64,000 nt of DNA from Cystobacter ferrugineus (GTDB lineage: Bacteria; Myxococcota; Myxococcia; Myxococcales; Myxococcaceae). The DNA lies in NCBI RefSeq assembly GCF_001887355.1, contig NZ_MPIN01000020.1:72475-136474 (forward strand), read 5' to 3'. Numbering within the stretch: the first letter of the stretch is position 1; each line of letters opens with the position of its first letter. This document shows positions 19,122-28,137 of this stretch, piece after piece. Made by a program: the position numbers and the translations under genes. Under the pieces are notes generated by a model. That model ran no database searches and had not been told where the DNA came from. It worked only from the letters and a program-made list of their open reading frames with translations.

Positions 19122-20485
19122 CGCGCTCTCCACTCGCCGCCTCCCTCGCCGCCCTGGCGCTCGCCTGTGGTGGGGGCTCGGGTTCGAACCCGACCGATCC
19201 GGGCACCATCCCCTTCGAGCCGGAGCGCCCCTCGCCGGCTCCCACGGGGAGCACGCCCACGTACACGGGCTCGGATCCGGACGTGAAGGCCGCCCAGCTC
19301 ACCTACGCCACCGGGCTCGACCTGCACCGCAAGCTGGTGATGCGCACGTGCAGCGGCTCCAACGGCGTGTGCCACAACCAGAAGGAATACCCGGACCTGC
19401 ACACGGCGGGCACCTTCCTGGCCTCCATCGGCGCGCCGTGCAACGTGCAGTCCGGCAACTGGAACGGCGTGTTCGACCGGTGCGAGCGCCTGGGCGACCG
19501 CTTCCGCTTCACCGAGCAGGCCATCAAGGAGAACGAGATCGGCTGGTTCGAGCTGATTCCAGGAGAGACGCCCAAGCTGGACCCCAAGGGCACCCGGCCG
19601 GACGCCGGCACTCCGGGATTGCACCTGTACGTGCACGACGCGGTGCAGGTCACCCAGCCGCGCATCTTCTCCACGGGCACGTTCGTGCGCACCTTCATCA
19701 ATGACGCGGGCGAGGTGCAGGATCTCGCCTTCGCCAGCTACCGCACGAACTGGTGGGTGCTGGATGACGGGCGCCACCTCTTCGCCGAGGTGGGCGACTA
19801 CCAGCGCGATACCGTGGAGGGCCTGGTGGCCAGCGGCATCGTCCAGGGCGATCAGAACCGCAACGGGGTGTATGGCGCGCGCACGGGCACCACCGTGCCG
19901 CTCATCAACCCGGGCAAGCCCGAGGAGAGCTACCTCGTGGCGCGCCTGCGCGGCTCCATGAATCAGGCGTCCATCCCCGGCACGCGCATGCCCCTGGCCA
20001 ACCAGCCCCCGTCCGTGCAGGACATGCTGGCGCTCATGTGCTTCATCGAGGGATTGGATTCCAAGGCCCGCCAGTGGAGCCTGGAGTCCTCCATCGACTA
20101 CACGAAGTGCTCGTACTCGGCCAACCCGCAGTCGCTCAACCTCGCGGGCTCCGGCGCCACCTGGAGCAAGGGCGTGCTGCCCATCCTCCAGTCCAACTGC
20201 GGCGGGTGCCATGGCGGCGACAACCCCCAGGGCGGGTTGAACCTGCTCGGCTCGGCCCATGACGTCTACCTGCGTCTGATGAAACCCTCGGCCCAGCAGC
20301 CCACCCTGGCGCTGATCCAACCGGGCGTTCCCAATCAAAGCTACTTGTGGCGCAAGCTCTCCGGTGACGGCTCCATCACCGGCGCGCGCATGCCCATCAA
20401 CCCGCTCAATGGCAACGCCTCGCTCCCCGCCGACCAGCTCAACAGCATCCAGGAGTGGATCAGCTTCAACGCGCTCGAGAACTGA
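19118..20485 (+). CDS. CxxCH-containing lipoprotein of the DUF1501 cluster
   Basis: A 455-residue lipoprotein with lipobox LALAC (C17). It has one canonical heme-binding motif, CGGCH (C361, C364, H365), in a C-terminal domain that ends with Gly-Ala-Arg-Met-Pro, a Met after the heme site being the usual axial ligand. An earlier CSGSNGVCH is an imperfect C-x6-CH. The N-terminal half is beta-rich and includes a segment rich in aromatic residues (RTNWWVLDDGRHLF). It is probably an electron-carrier-like surface protein working with the DUF1501 product; that link rests on the ATGA overlap and co-occurrence of such genes. Confidence 0.7.
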   Translation: MTRSPLAASLAALALACGGGSGSNPTDPGTIPFEPERPSPAPTGSTPTYTGSDPDVKAAQLTYATGLDLHRKLVMRTCSGSNGVCHNQKEYPDLHTAGTFLASIGAPCNVQSGNWNGVFDRCERLGDRFRFTEQAIKENEIGWFELIPGETPKLDPKGTRPDAGTPGLHLYVHDAVQVTQPRIFSTGTFVRTFINDAGEVQDLAFASYRTNWWVLDDGRHLFAEVGDYQRDTVEGLVASGIVQGDQNRNGVYGARTGTTVPLINPGKPEESYLVARLRGSMNQASIPGTRMPLANQPPSVQDMLALMCFIEGLDSKARQWSLESSIDYTKCSYSANPQSLNLAGSGATWSKGVLPILQSNCGGCHGGDNPQGGLNLLGSAHDVYLRLMKPSAQQPTLALIQPGVPNQSYLWRKLSGDGSITGARMPINPLNGNASLPADQLNSIQEWISFNALEN

Positions 20486-20492
20486 GCGCGCC

Positions 20493-20526
20493 GGGAGCGC
20501 GGGCCACTCACCGCCCGCGCCTTCCC
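20493..20526 (+). terminator. Hairpin after the DUF1501 operon
   Basis: A perfect 8-bp stem (GCGCGGGC with GCCCGCGC) with an extra GGGA/TCCC outer arm and an 8-base loop lies just after the stop codon. No T-run follows. Confidence 0.5.
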
Positions 20527-20787
20527 AAAGGGTGGGTGCTCCTCACACCCGTCCCTTCATCGGGCCTGATCCCTCCAGGGGTTGCAGCGTTGCTCAGGCG
20601 ACAATCCGGCTCGGCTGAAAAATAACATGAAGAACGGAATTCATTTCCGGCGCGGTCTCAGTGTAGAAAAGCGGCTACCCGTCTTGTACCGGACTTTCCT
20701 GGTTTCCAAGAGTCGGGTGTCCTGCGAATGAGGCGGCGAGCTCGTGTTCACCGCTCCACCAGTGCAGCCCATCGAGGGAGGGTCTGG
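20527..20787 (+). promoter_or_regulatory. Leader region of the Kelch lipoprotein gene
   Basis: Most of a 302-base gap between genes. It holds the AT-richest stretch nearby (about 20610-20690), the expected place for the promoter, and GAGGGAGG before the ATG at 20788. No coding potential was seen. Confidence 0.4.
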
Positions 20788-23628
20788 ATGCGCTCTGAGA
20801 ACCGCATGATGTGTCGTCATGGCCTGAGAGGCCGGATGTGGATGGCCCTGAGCGTCCTACTGCTCGCAGCTTGTAGTGGGGTGACGCATCCGGAAGGGGA
20901 GGAGGAGTCGCTCGTGTCCTCCCGGCCGGAGACGGCCTCCCAGGCGCTGGGGACACATCGGCAAGGGCTGCACAGCACGAACAAGGTGCTGATCCTGGCG
21001 AGCACCGTTTCCAGGGGCACGGACAGCGTCGAGGCCGAAGTGGCGAGGCAGATGGGGTACGAGGTGACGCTCGTCTCCGACGAGGAGTGGCGGTCGCTGT
21101 CCACCGCGGACTTCGCCTCCTACCGCGCCCTCATCCTGGGGGACAAATCCTGCAGCAGCGCGCCGGGCCTGTTGTTCGCCGCCGAGGAGACCCGCGACGT
21201 CTGGGGCCCGGTGGTGGATGGCAACGTCATCGTCGTGGGCAGCGACCCCGTCTATCACAAGAAGACCCAGGTCACCTTCAACGCCGTGCAGTTCGCCGCC
21301 GCCGAGCCGGGCAAGACGGGCATGTACGTGAGCCTGAGCTGCTACTACTTCGAGACGGACTCTCCGACGCCGGTGCCGGTGCTCAGCCCCTTTGGCTCCT
21401 TCCTGGTGACGGGGGTGTCGGAGGCGGAGTGCACCAGTGGCGGCTCGTACAACGACGCGCACATCGTCGCCTCGCACGAGGCCCTCACGGGCCTGACGGA
21501 CGAGGTGCTGTCCAACTGGGGCTGCTCGGTGCACGAGGTGTTCCTCTCCTTCCCGGAGGGGGATTTCACCCCGCTCGTCATCGCGCTGGATCCTCCCAGC
21601 GCGGGGCGCCGGCCGGGCTCCCGGGACTTCCCGGATGGCTCGCACGGCGTGCCGTACGTGCTGGCGCGCGGAGCGGCGCCGGTGCGCTGCGGGGACGGGA
21701 TGGTGCAGTACCCCGAGCAGTGCGACACGGGCCCGCTCAACGGCGTGCCGGGCACGCCCTGCTCGGCGGTGTGCCATACGCAGTGGTGTGGAGATGGCGT
21801 GGTGGACCCGGGCGAGGAGTGCGACACGGGGGCGGCCAACGGCTCGGGCTCCTGCAGCACGTCCTGCCGCCTCGTCACCGAGCCCCTTCCTCCGGTGGCC
21901 CGGTGCAGGGAGCTCTTCCTGTCCACCACCGCCTCGTGCGGTGCCACCGGCAGCGTGGACGATGGCTCGTCCGATCCGGATGGAGACCTGGTGGGCTGCA
22001 CCCAGTCGCCGTCCGAGACGTTCGCGCTGGGCACCACCGAGGTGACGCTGACGTGCACGGACGCCACGGGCCTGAGCGCGAGCTGCACGGCGCGGGTGAC
22101 CGTCACCGACACCACGCCTCCGCACATCGACTGCTCGCCCGAGCTCGCGGTCGAGTGCACCGGGCGCTTCACCTCCGTCGAGGTTCCGGAGCCCGTCGTG
22201 TCCGATGTGTGCGAGTTCGGCTATCAGCGGACCGCGGAGACGACTTCCTTCCCGGTGGGTGGCCCGTACGCGGTGGGCTATGAGGCCTTCGACAGCTCCG
22301 GCAACACGTCCGCGTGCGTCACCCAGGTGCGGGTGCTCGACACGGCGGCGCCCACGGTGACGCTGGTGGGCGGGACGGCGCAGATGATCGCGTGCGGCAC
22401 GCCCTATGTGGAGGCGGGGGCTCAGGCCACCGACCTTTGTGACAACGGAGAGGCCTCGTCTCCAGTGGTGACGATCTCCGGCTCCGTCAACGTCCAGGTG
22501 CCGGGCACCTATGTCCTCACGTACTCGGCTCAGGACGCGTCCGGCAACGTGGGCCGTGCTACCCGGCAGGTGATCGTCACGCCGAGCGACGCGTGTGACG
22601 CGCCCCACAGCGGATGGACGCTCACGGGCAGCATGGCGCAGCCGCGCCTGTCCCACACCGCGACCGTGCTGGAGGACGGCCGGGTGTTGGTGACCGGCGG
22701 CTTCAACGTCTCCTCCGAGCTGTACAGCCCGTCCACCCGGACCTTCTCCACCACGGGCAGCAACCTGAGCTCCCACCGGGGCCACACCGCCACCCGGCTG
22801 CGCGATGGCCGCGTGCTCGTCGCGGGTGGCACCAGCTCCACCACCAGACCCTCCGCCGAGCTCTACCTCCCGGCGTCGGGCACGTGGCAGGCCACCGGCC
22901 GGCTCACCACGCCGCGCTTCAACCACGCGGCCGTGTTGCTGCCGAACGGCAAGGTGCTCGTGACGGGTGGCTTCGGCTCGGAGGCGAGCGGCCCCGCGCT
23001 GAGCTCGGCCGAGCTGTATGATCCGGCCACGGGCACGTGGTCCCCCACGGGGGGCCTCACGCACGCGCGCGGCTTCCACACCATGACCGTGCTCCCGGAC
23101 GGCAAGGTGCTGGTGACGGGCGGCAGCCTCCAGTCGGATCACGAATTGGAGAGCGGCACGCTCGTGCCCGAGGCGGAGCTGTATGATCCATCGACGGGCT
23201 CGTGGACGAGCGCGGGGCGCATGAGCACGGGGCGTGCCTGGCACACGGCCACGCTGCTGCCGGGTGGCAAGGTGCTGGTGGTGGGCGGGGTGGGCATCAA
23301 TGTCGCCCTGAGCGCCGCGGCGGAGCTGTATGACCCGGCCACGGGCACGTGGACGACCACGGGGAGCATGAAGTCGCCGCGCCGCTGGCACACGGCCACG
23401 CTGCTGCCCAACGGCGAGGTGCTGGTGGCCGGTGGCTACCATCAGCACACGGGCATCCAGTACGCCGCGGAGCGCTACAACCCGGCGACGGGCACGTGGT
23501 CGGTGACGGCCTCGATGCACGTGGATCGCTACCAGCACACGGCCACGCTGCTGCCCGACGGCACGGTGCTCGCGGTGGGCGGGGCCAGCAACCACGATCA
23601 GGCCTCGGCCGAGCTCTACGTTCCGTAG
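20788..23628 (+). CDS. Large Kelch-repeat lipoprotein with Cys-rich, HYR and Ig-like modules
   Basis: A 946-residue surface lipoprotein (lipobox LLLAAC, C29). Modules in order: an unknown domain of about 270 residues that may have a ThuA-like fold; two Cys-rich myxobacterial repeats (CGDGMVQYPEQCDTG and CGDGVVDPGEECDTG); an HYR-type beta domain (CTDATGLSASCTARVTVTD); a DUF5011-like Ig module (YVEAGAQATDLCDNGE); and seven C-terminal Kelch repeats with cores such as HTATLLPDGKVLVTGG and AELYDPATGTW, enough for one propeller. Binding or adhesion outside the cell is likely. An upstream in-frame codon at 20728 is less likely because the ATG at 20788 has GAGGGAGG in front. Confidence 0.85.
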   Translation: MRSENRMMCRHGLRGRMWMALSVLLLAACSGVTHPEGEEESLVSSRPETASQALGTHRQGLHSTNKVLILASTVSRGTDSVEAEVARQMGYEVTLVSDEEWRSLSTADFASYRALILGDKSCSSAPGLLFAAEETRDVWGPVVDGNVIVVGSDPVYHKKTQVTFNAVQFAAAEPGKTGMYVSLSCYYFETDSPTPVPVLSPFGSFLVTGVSEAECTSGGSYNDAHIVASHEALTGLTDEVLSNWGCSVHEVFLSFPEGDFTPLVIALDPPSAGRRPGSRDFPDGSHGVPYVLARGAAPVRCGDGMVQYPEQCDTGPLNGVPGTPCSAVCHTQWCGDGVVDPGEECDTGAANGSGSCSTSCRLVTEPLPPVARCRELFLSTTASCGATGSVDDGSSDPDGDLVGCTQSPSETFALGTTEVTLTCTDATGLSASCTARVTVTDTTPPHIDCSPELAVECTGRFTSVEVPEPVVSDVCEFGYQRTAETTSFPVGGPYAVGYEAFDSSGNTSACVTQVRVLDTAAPTVTLVGGTAQMIACGTPYVEAGAQATDLCDNGEASSPVVTISGSVNVQVPGTYVLTYSAQDASGNVGRATRQVIVTPSDACDAPHSGWTLTGSMAQPRLSHTATVLEDGRVLVTGGFNVSSELYSPSTRTFSTTGSNLSSHRGHTATRLRDGRVLVAGGTSSTTRPSAELYLPASGTWQATGRLTTPRFNHAAVLLPNGKVLVTGGFGSEASGPALSSAELYDPATGTWSPTGGLTHARGFHTMTVLPDGKVLVTGGSLQSDHELESGTLVPEAELYDPSTGSWTSAGRMSTGRAWHTATLLPGGKVLVVGGVGINVALSAAAELYDPATGTWTTTGSMKSPRRWHTATLLPNGEVLVAGGYHQHTGIQYAAERYNPATGTWSVTASMHVDRYQHTATLLPDGTVLAVGGASNHDQASAELYVP

Positions 23629-23641
23629 TCCGTGCATGCGC

Positions 23642-23695
23642 GGAGGGCGCGAGGAGTCCGGGACGCATCCCGGGCGCTCGCGCCCTCCGTGTTTT
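23642..23695. terminator. Strong bidirectional terminator
   Basis: A perfect 12-bp stem (GGAGGGCGCGAG with CTCGCGCCCTCC, 23642-23653 and 23677-23688) encloses a second 6-bp stem (CCGGGA with TCCCGG) and is followed by GTGTTTT. It sits between two convergent lipoprotein genes and can serve both. Confidence 0.85.
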
Positions 23696-23715
23696 CCCCC
23701 CTCGTGGGGCGGGAC

Positions 23716-25230
23716 TCAGTGGCCGGTGTAGATGCCGAGGGCACCCGGCACGTGGTTCTCGTCACTGCCCAGGAAGGCCACGAGGATGCGGTTGCCGTCC
23801 GCCTTGATCTGCGCGATGCGGCTGCTGCACAGGCGCCGGCCGAACTCCGAGCAGCTATAGGTCTTCACCCCGCCGCCCTGGAGCCGGTAGATGACTCCGA
23901 GCCACCGGGCGCCCACCCACACGCTGCCATCGGCGGTGTTGGCCTCCACCGCGGACAGGGCCTTCTCGCCGAGCGACACGTACTGCACGTCCCCCCCGTT
24001 CACGTTCATCCGCGCGAGTCCCTTGGTGAAGGAGCTCACCCACACGGTGTCGCCCACCACGGACATGGCGGACACGTTGTCGTCATCGCGCTCGGCCGGC
24101 TTGGGCGTGCCTTCCTCGCCCACCAGGTCCGGCCAGATGTCGATGCGGTTGCTCACGAAGGGCGAGTCCTCGGTCCTGGATTGCGCCTCCCAGTAGTCGT
24201 TGCCCGTGGTGCCATAGAGGAAACGGGTGGAGCGGTTGGCGCCGCCGAAGAGCACGTCTCCGCTCGAGTGGACGGACACCCCGTAGTAGGCGTCGGTGAG
24301 CAGGATGTCGGGGTAGGCGTTGATGGCCGGGTGCACGTGCTCCATCACGCCCGAGCAGTCGAGTTGGCCGTTGCACGTGGGGTTCCCCTGGTAGTTCGCG
24401 TCTCCGCGGGCGAAGCCGTGGTTGCCGCCGAACCAGACGCTCTGGGTCCGCTTGTCATAGGCGATGCGCAGGATGCTGCAGAGCTTCTCGCGGCCCCGCA
24501 TCTCGGCGGCCACGATGCCGGGGCCGGAGAAGATGTCGTAGTGGACGACGTTGAGGGTGCCATCCGCGCGCAGCGTCACCTTGTCCGCGTCACCGCTCTT
24601 GTAGCGCGAGGGATCCGGGCGGGAGCCGTCCCAGTTGTTCTCGCAGTGGTCGTCGCCCGTGCCGGGCCGTCCCTCGTAGCCCACGAAGACGGTGTCCGCG
24701 GGGCCGCCCTCCACCGAGATGACCTTGAGGTACTTCTCCCCCATGGGCTCGCTGCCGTCCGGCATGTAGCCGTAGGGGCGCAGGCCATGCTCCATGGTGA
24801 AGCGCTGGAACGTGGTCGCTCCCGGACGCAGCACGAAGAGCCCGTCCTCACCGCCGGCCACCCAGACGTTGCCGCCCTCGTCCGCGGACACCCCATAGAT
24901 GCGGCGAGGGCCTCCGTGCTGGGTGCCGTAGAACGTCCAGCCCGGGACCGTGGGGAAGTCGATGGCCGCCTCCGGGGGAGGCGGCGGCTTGCTGGGAGTC
25001 GTGGGCGTCGGAGGTGTGTCGGGCACGGGAGTGGGCGTGTCGGGCACGGGAGTGGGCGTCGGCGTGGGCGGAACCGCCGGGGGCGGGACCTGGGGATCAC
25101 TGGGCTTGGGTGAGTCCAGGCCCGGGTTGTTCTGCTCCGAGACGTCCCTCTTGCCAGGCTCTTGAGTGCAGCCCGTCCAGACCGCGCCCGTCGCCACCAC
25201 CACCGCCGCCCACCGCCATCCAGCCTTCAT
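23716..25230 (-). CDS. Lipoprotein with Pro-rich linker and beta-propeller
   Basis: A 504-residue lipoprotein (signal ending VWTGC, C21). Residues about 40-100 form a Pro/Thr-rich linker with a repeated VPDTPTP pattern. The rest looks like a beta-propeller with blades ending in motifs such as GGNVWVAGGEDGLFVL, DKRTQSVWFGGNHGFA, SSGDVLFGGANRS, VGDTVWVSSFTKGLARM and DGSVWVGARWLGVIYRL, close to the Reg_prop type. Ligand unknown. AGGAC and GGGTGG upstream support ATG 25230; the longer frame to 25455 runs through the leader. Four Cys residues in the propeller could form disulfides. Confidence 0.75.
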   Translation of the reverse strand: MKAGWRWAAVVVATGAVWTGCTQEPGKRDVSEQNNPGLDSPKPSDPQVPPPAVPPTPTPTPVPDTPTPVPDTPPTPTTPSKPPPPPEAAIDFPTVPGWTFYGTQHGGPRRIYGVSADEGGNVWVAGGEDGLFVLRPGATTFQRFTMEHGLRPYGYMPDGSEPMGEKYLKVISVEGGPADTVFVGYEGRPGTGDDHCENNWDGSRPDPSRYKSGDADKVTLRADGTLNVVHYDIFSGPGIVAAEMRGREKLCSILRIAYDKRTQSVWFGGNHGFARGDANYQGNPTCNGQLDCSGVMEHVHPAINAYPDILLTDAYYGVSVHSSGDVLFGGANRSTRFLYGTTGNDYWEAQSRTEDSPFVSNRIDIWPDLVGEEGTPKPAERDDDNVSAMSVVGDTVWVSSFTKGLARMNVNGGDVQYVSLGEKALSAVEANTADGSVWVGARWLGVIYRLQGGGVKTYSCSEFGRRLCSSRIAQIKADGNRILVAFLGSDENHVPGALGIYTGH

Positions 25231-25426
25231 GTCCTGCCCACCCTTGAAGATTGGGAATGCCTCCGTGGCAATTCCAGGCTCCTTGCCTCGCAAGTGCGGT
25301 GCCACTCCCACAGCCCGTGGGGGCCGGTCCATGCGTCGACTCGGCGACAGCGGGTGGGCAGGAGATTGCCCAGGAGCGGCAGTCTGGCGGTCCTTTTGTG
25401 CCTCCAACCGTGCTACGCCGGGTGCA
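25231..25426. promoter_or_regulatory. Divergent promoter region
   Basis: A 196-base interval between divergent start codons of the propeller lipoprotein and the methyltransferase. No coding potential; no operator recognised. Confidence 0.4.
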
Positions 25427-26122
25427 ATGGCCGGAAACGACACGCGCGGCCGCACGCCGCTGTCCCTGGTCGGGCAGGAGCCCGATCTCCTCTTCTATAC
25501 GCGCCACGCCCAGGCCCAGGGGGGGCCGGTGCTCGTGCTGGGCGCGGCCAACGGGCGGGTGCCCTGGACGCTGGCCCAGGCGGGCCTGACGGTACTCGGC
25601 GTGGACCCCTCCGAGCGGATGATCCACGCGGCCGAGGAGGTGCGCGCCTCGGAGTCGCCCGAGGTGTCGGGCCGGGTGCGGCTGCTGCACGCGGACCTGC
25701 GCTCGCTGCGGTTGGAGGAGCGCTTCCCCCTGGTGCTCGCGCCGCAACACGCCCTGGGGCTCATGGCGTCGCACGAGGACCTGGAGGCCTTCCTGGCCAC
25801 GGTGCGCCACCACCTGCGGCCCGAGGGGCTCTTCATCTACGACGTGCTCAACCCGCCCGTCGAGCCTGGCCGGCCCTCGGACGAGGAGCCGGGCGCCGCG
25901 CTCGAGCCGCGCCGGCCCGTCTTCTCCTTCCACCTGCGCGAGCGCAAGCAGCCCGGTACCCCCTCGGGCATCCACCGCCTCAGGTTCAAGCCCTTCTCGT
26001 GGGAAGAGCTGGAGGGGGCGATGAAGGCCTGTGGGCTCACGCCCCGCGAGCGCTACGGAGGGTTCGACGGCAAGCCGTTCGATCCAGCCGATGCGCACCA
26101 CATCGGCGTGGTGGATGGGTGA
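25427..26122 (+). CDS. Class I SAM-dependent methyltransferase
   Basis: A 231-residue protein with the Rossmann-type methyltransferase core: motif I VLVLGAANGRVPWTLAQAG (35-53), the acidic SAM ribose contact in VLGVDPSERM (near 60), and the later strand LIPLVLAP-like QHALGLM region. Motif I lacks the middle Gly of the common GxGxG. The substrate is unknown; small-molecule methyltransferases such as UbiE/bioC-like enzymes share this fold. It converges with the response regulator, leaving a 13-base gap. Confidence 0.75.
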   Translation: MAGNDTRGRTPLSLVGQEPDLLFYTRHAQAQGGPVLVLGAANGRVPWTLAQAGLTVLGVDPSERMIHAAEEVRASESPEVSGRVRLLHADLRSLRLEERFPLVLAPQHALGLMASHEDLEAFLATVRHHLRPEGLFIYDVLNPPVEPGRPSDEEPGAALEPRRPVFSFHLRERKQPGTPSGIHRLRFKPFSWEELEGAMKACGLTPRERYGGFDGKPFDPADAHHIGVVDG

Positions 26123-26135
26123 GGGGACGAGGGCC

Positions 26136-26828
26136 TCAGCGATCGAAGCGGTAGCCGAGGCCGCGCACGGTGAGGAAGTGCACGGGGGACTCGGGGTCCG
26201 GCTCCAGCTTGAGCCGGAGCTGGCGCATGAAGTTGTCCACGGTGCGCGCGCTGCCCTCGTAGGCGTAGCCCCAGGCGGCGCTGAGCAGCTCCTCTCGGCT
26301 GAAGGTGCGTCCCGGGTGCGCGAGGAAGTGGGCGAGCAGCTTGAACTCCTGCGCGGTGAGCTCCACGGGCTGGCCGGCGCGGGTCACGGTCTTGGCCGTC
26401 AGGTCCACCTGCACGTCGCCGAAGCCCACGGGGGGAGCCTGGCCGGCGGACGGGTAGCGCCGGCGCAGCACGGCCTTGATGCGCGCGAGCAGCTCCTGGA
26501 GCCCGAAGGGTTTGACCACGTAGTCGTCCGCGCCGAGGTTGAGCCCGACGATCTTGTCCATCTCGGCGCCCTTGGCGCTGAGCACGACGACGGGGGTGTC
26601 CCGGCCGCGCTGGCGCAGCTCCTTGAGGACCTCGAAGCCGTTGAGCTCGGGCAGCATCACGTCCAGCACCACGAGGTCCGGCGCGTCGTCGAGCGCGCGC
26701 GCGAGTCCCTGTCGGCCATCCTGGGCCTGGAGGATGTCATAGCCCTCGAAGCGCAGGTTCATGGAGAGGCCGGTGAGGATGGCCAGGTCGTCCTCCACCA
26801 CCAGGATGCGTCGTGGCTTGTCGCTCAT
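26136..26828 (-). CDS. OmpR/PhoB-type response regulator
   Basis: A 230-residue transcription factor. The receiver spans 1-120 with the acidic pair VEDD (11-14), phospho-acceptor D56 in LVVLDVMLPELNG, and Lys in DDYVVKPFG (near 105). The winged helix fills 135-230 and ends TVRGLGYRFDR, typical of the OmpR group. All key residues are present, so it should be functional. The ATG overlaps the stop of a kinase remnant as ATGA, showing its ancestral position as second gene of a kinase-regulator operon. The likely partner kinase is the intact one at 29876-31399. Confidence 0.92.
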   Translation of the reverse strand: MSDKPRRILVVEDDLAILTGLSMNLRFEGYDILQAQDGRQGLARALDDAPDLVVLDVMLPELNGFEVLKELRQRGRDTPVVVLSAKGAEMDKIVGLNLGADDYVVKPFGLQELLARIKAVLRRRYPSAGQAPPVGFGDVQVDLTAKTVTRAGQPVELTAQEFKLLAHFLAHPGRTFSREELLSAAWGYAYEGSARTVDNFMRQLRLKLEPDPESPVHFLTVRGLGYRFDR

Positions 26829-26911
26829 GCCTTGCCCACGGGGAGTTGAGGGGTGAAGCGGCGGCCCTGGAGCCTCCACGATGCGCCGGGCGATGGCCAG
26901 TCCCAACCCAC
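26826..26911 (-). pseudogene. Remnant of a histidine-kinase 3' end
   Basis: Read on the minus strand, 26911-26872 matches the intact kinase (29997-29958) at 38 of 40 bases and encodes the [11 protein letters not shown] box. About 35 bases are missing, shifting the frame, then GRRFTPQLPVGKA and a TGA follow, matching [13 protein letters not shown] of the intact kinase (32 of 42 bases). The TGA overlaps the regulator ATG. Homology stops abruptly upstream of 26911. It cannot be a functional gene. Confidence 0.85.
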
Positions 26912-27045
26912 GCTCCCTGGATGTGATGGCACGGCGGATTGTCCTCCCGATTAGAAGCGCTCGACAGTTAGCGGGGCTGTGTCAGTCCTTCGTCACGCCG
27001 AGTGTGGCCCCGGGCCCTGTCGCGGCGTGTCATTCCAGAGGGGAC

Positions 27046-28137
27046 TCAGGGGCGAGCCTGCCGCTCCCTGTCGAGCAACCACGAGGCGATGGCCTTCTCA
27101 CAGGCCTCATGGCGGTCGAGGAAGGCGAAGTGACCGCTGTCGACCTCGACGTAGGTGGCGAGGCGGCCCGCGCGCCGGGCGAGCTCGCGCATCAGGCGCG
27201 CGGGCATCATGGTGTCGCGCTTCCCCTGGACCAGGAGCATGGGGACCCGGGGCAGGGGGGCCTTTGTCTCGGCTCCGGAGAGCAGCATCATGCCCCGGAG
27301 TTCCAGTCCCGGATGCGCGGCCCGCCGCACGAGGACACTCGCGCCCACGCCTCCGTTGGACAGGCCCCCGAGGTACACCCGCCGGACCCCGCGCTTGACG
27401 AGCCAGGCGTAGGTCCGTTCGAGGGTGTCCTCGCCCCGGTGTGAGCCCCAATCCCCCGCTGGGCCCACCGAAGGACAGACGGTGAGCGCGGAGATGGCCT
27501 GGGCCGAGCGCGCCATCTGCCAGCAATAGACGGCGAAGTTGCCGGCGTAGCCGTGGAGGAACACCACGGCGGTTTCGGGCGCGGCTTGCCCCGGGGGCGG
27601 GATGACGACGGCATCGAAGGACTCGGGTGATTGCAGTCCGAGCCAGGTCGCGACGGCGGGCGTGGCGACCGGGCCCTGCGCGTCGCGCAGCCGGGCGAAG
27701 GCCGCTTCCAGGGCGGGTACGAAGTCGCGAGCGTCCGCGCGGGGGATTCGCCCGGAGCGCAGGAGCACATGGGCCGCCAGGCGTGTTCCATCCCGTTCCT
27801 CGACGAGCCGGTTCACCCACCGGGAGCCCTCGTCCGGCAGTCGGAGGGTGCGCAGGTCCCGCCGCTCCGTCAGCAGGAGTCGCGCCCCGATGACGAGCAG
27901 CAGCAGACCGAGTCCCGCCCGGGTCAGTCCCCGCCATCGCCTCCAGCGTTTCGTGAGCAACCCCACCGAGAGCAGGAGCCCACCCACCACGTATCCCCAA
28001 CCCGAGGCGGATGCTCCGATGATGCAGGCCGTCACGAAGAGGAGGACGGCCAAGAGACCGAGGAGGAGACCCAGGGCGAAGAGCAGCCACGAAGCGCGGG
28101 AGGGCGCGGAACTCGGGCGTGTCACTCCATGACTCAT
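27046..28137 (-). CDS. Membrane-anchored alpha/beta hydrolase
   Basis: A 363-residue protein. Three hydrophobic segments in residues 15-105 anchor it in a membrane; the rest is an alpha/beta hydrolase with oxyanion motif FLHGYAGNF, nucleophile elbow GGLSNGG, a candidate acid in VQGKRDTMMP and catalytic His in SGHFAFL. The substrate is unknown. Its ATG at 28137 overlaps the stop of the immunity gene as ATGA, making it the third gene of a coupled toxin-immunity-hydrolase module. I prefer this to the frame start at 28158. It is followed by 134 bases without genes before the kinase remnant. Confidence 0.8.
   Translation of the reverse strand: MSHGVTRPSSAPSRASWLLFALGLLLGLLAVLLFVTACIIGASASGWGYVVGGLLLSVGLLTKRWRRWRGLTRAGLGLLLLVIGARLLLTERRDLRTLRLPDEGSRWVNRLVEERDGTRLAAHVLLRSGRIPRADARDFVPALEAAFARLRDAQGPVATPAVATWLGLQSPESFDAVVIPPPGQAAPETAVVFLHGYAGNFAVYCWQMARSAQAISALTVCPSVGPAGDWGSHRGEDTLERTYAWLVKRGVRRVYLGGLSNGGVGASVLVRRAAHPGLELRGMMLLSGAETKAPLPRVPMLLVQGKRDTMMPARLMRELARRAGRLATYVEVDSGHFAFLDRHEACEKAIASWLLDRERQARP

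Noticed and set aside
19178..19193. 16-base perfect palindrome TCGGGTTCGAACCCGA resembling a tRNA T-arm
   Set aside because: It lies inside the coding frame of the CxxCH lipoprotein and lacks acceptor, D and anticodon arms.
26906..26912. A longer start (TTG 26906) for the response regulator
   Set aside because: The extra codons encode a kinase box fragment; the true ATG is at 26828 with an ATGA overlap.
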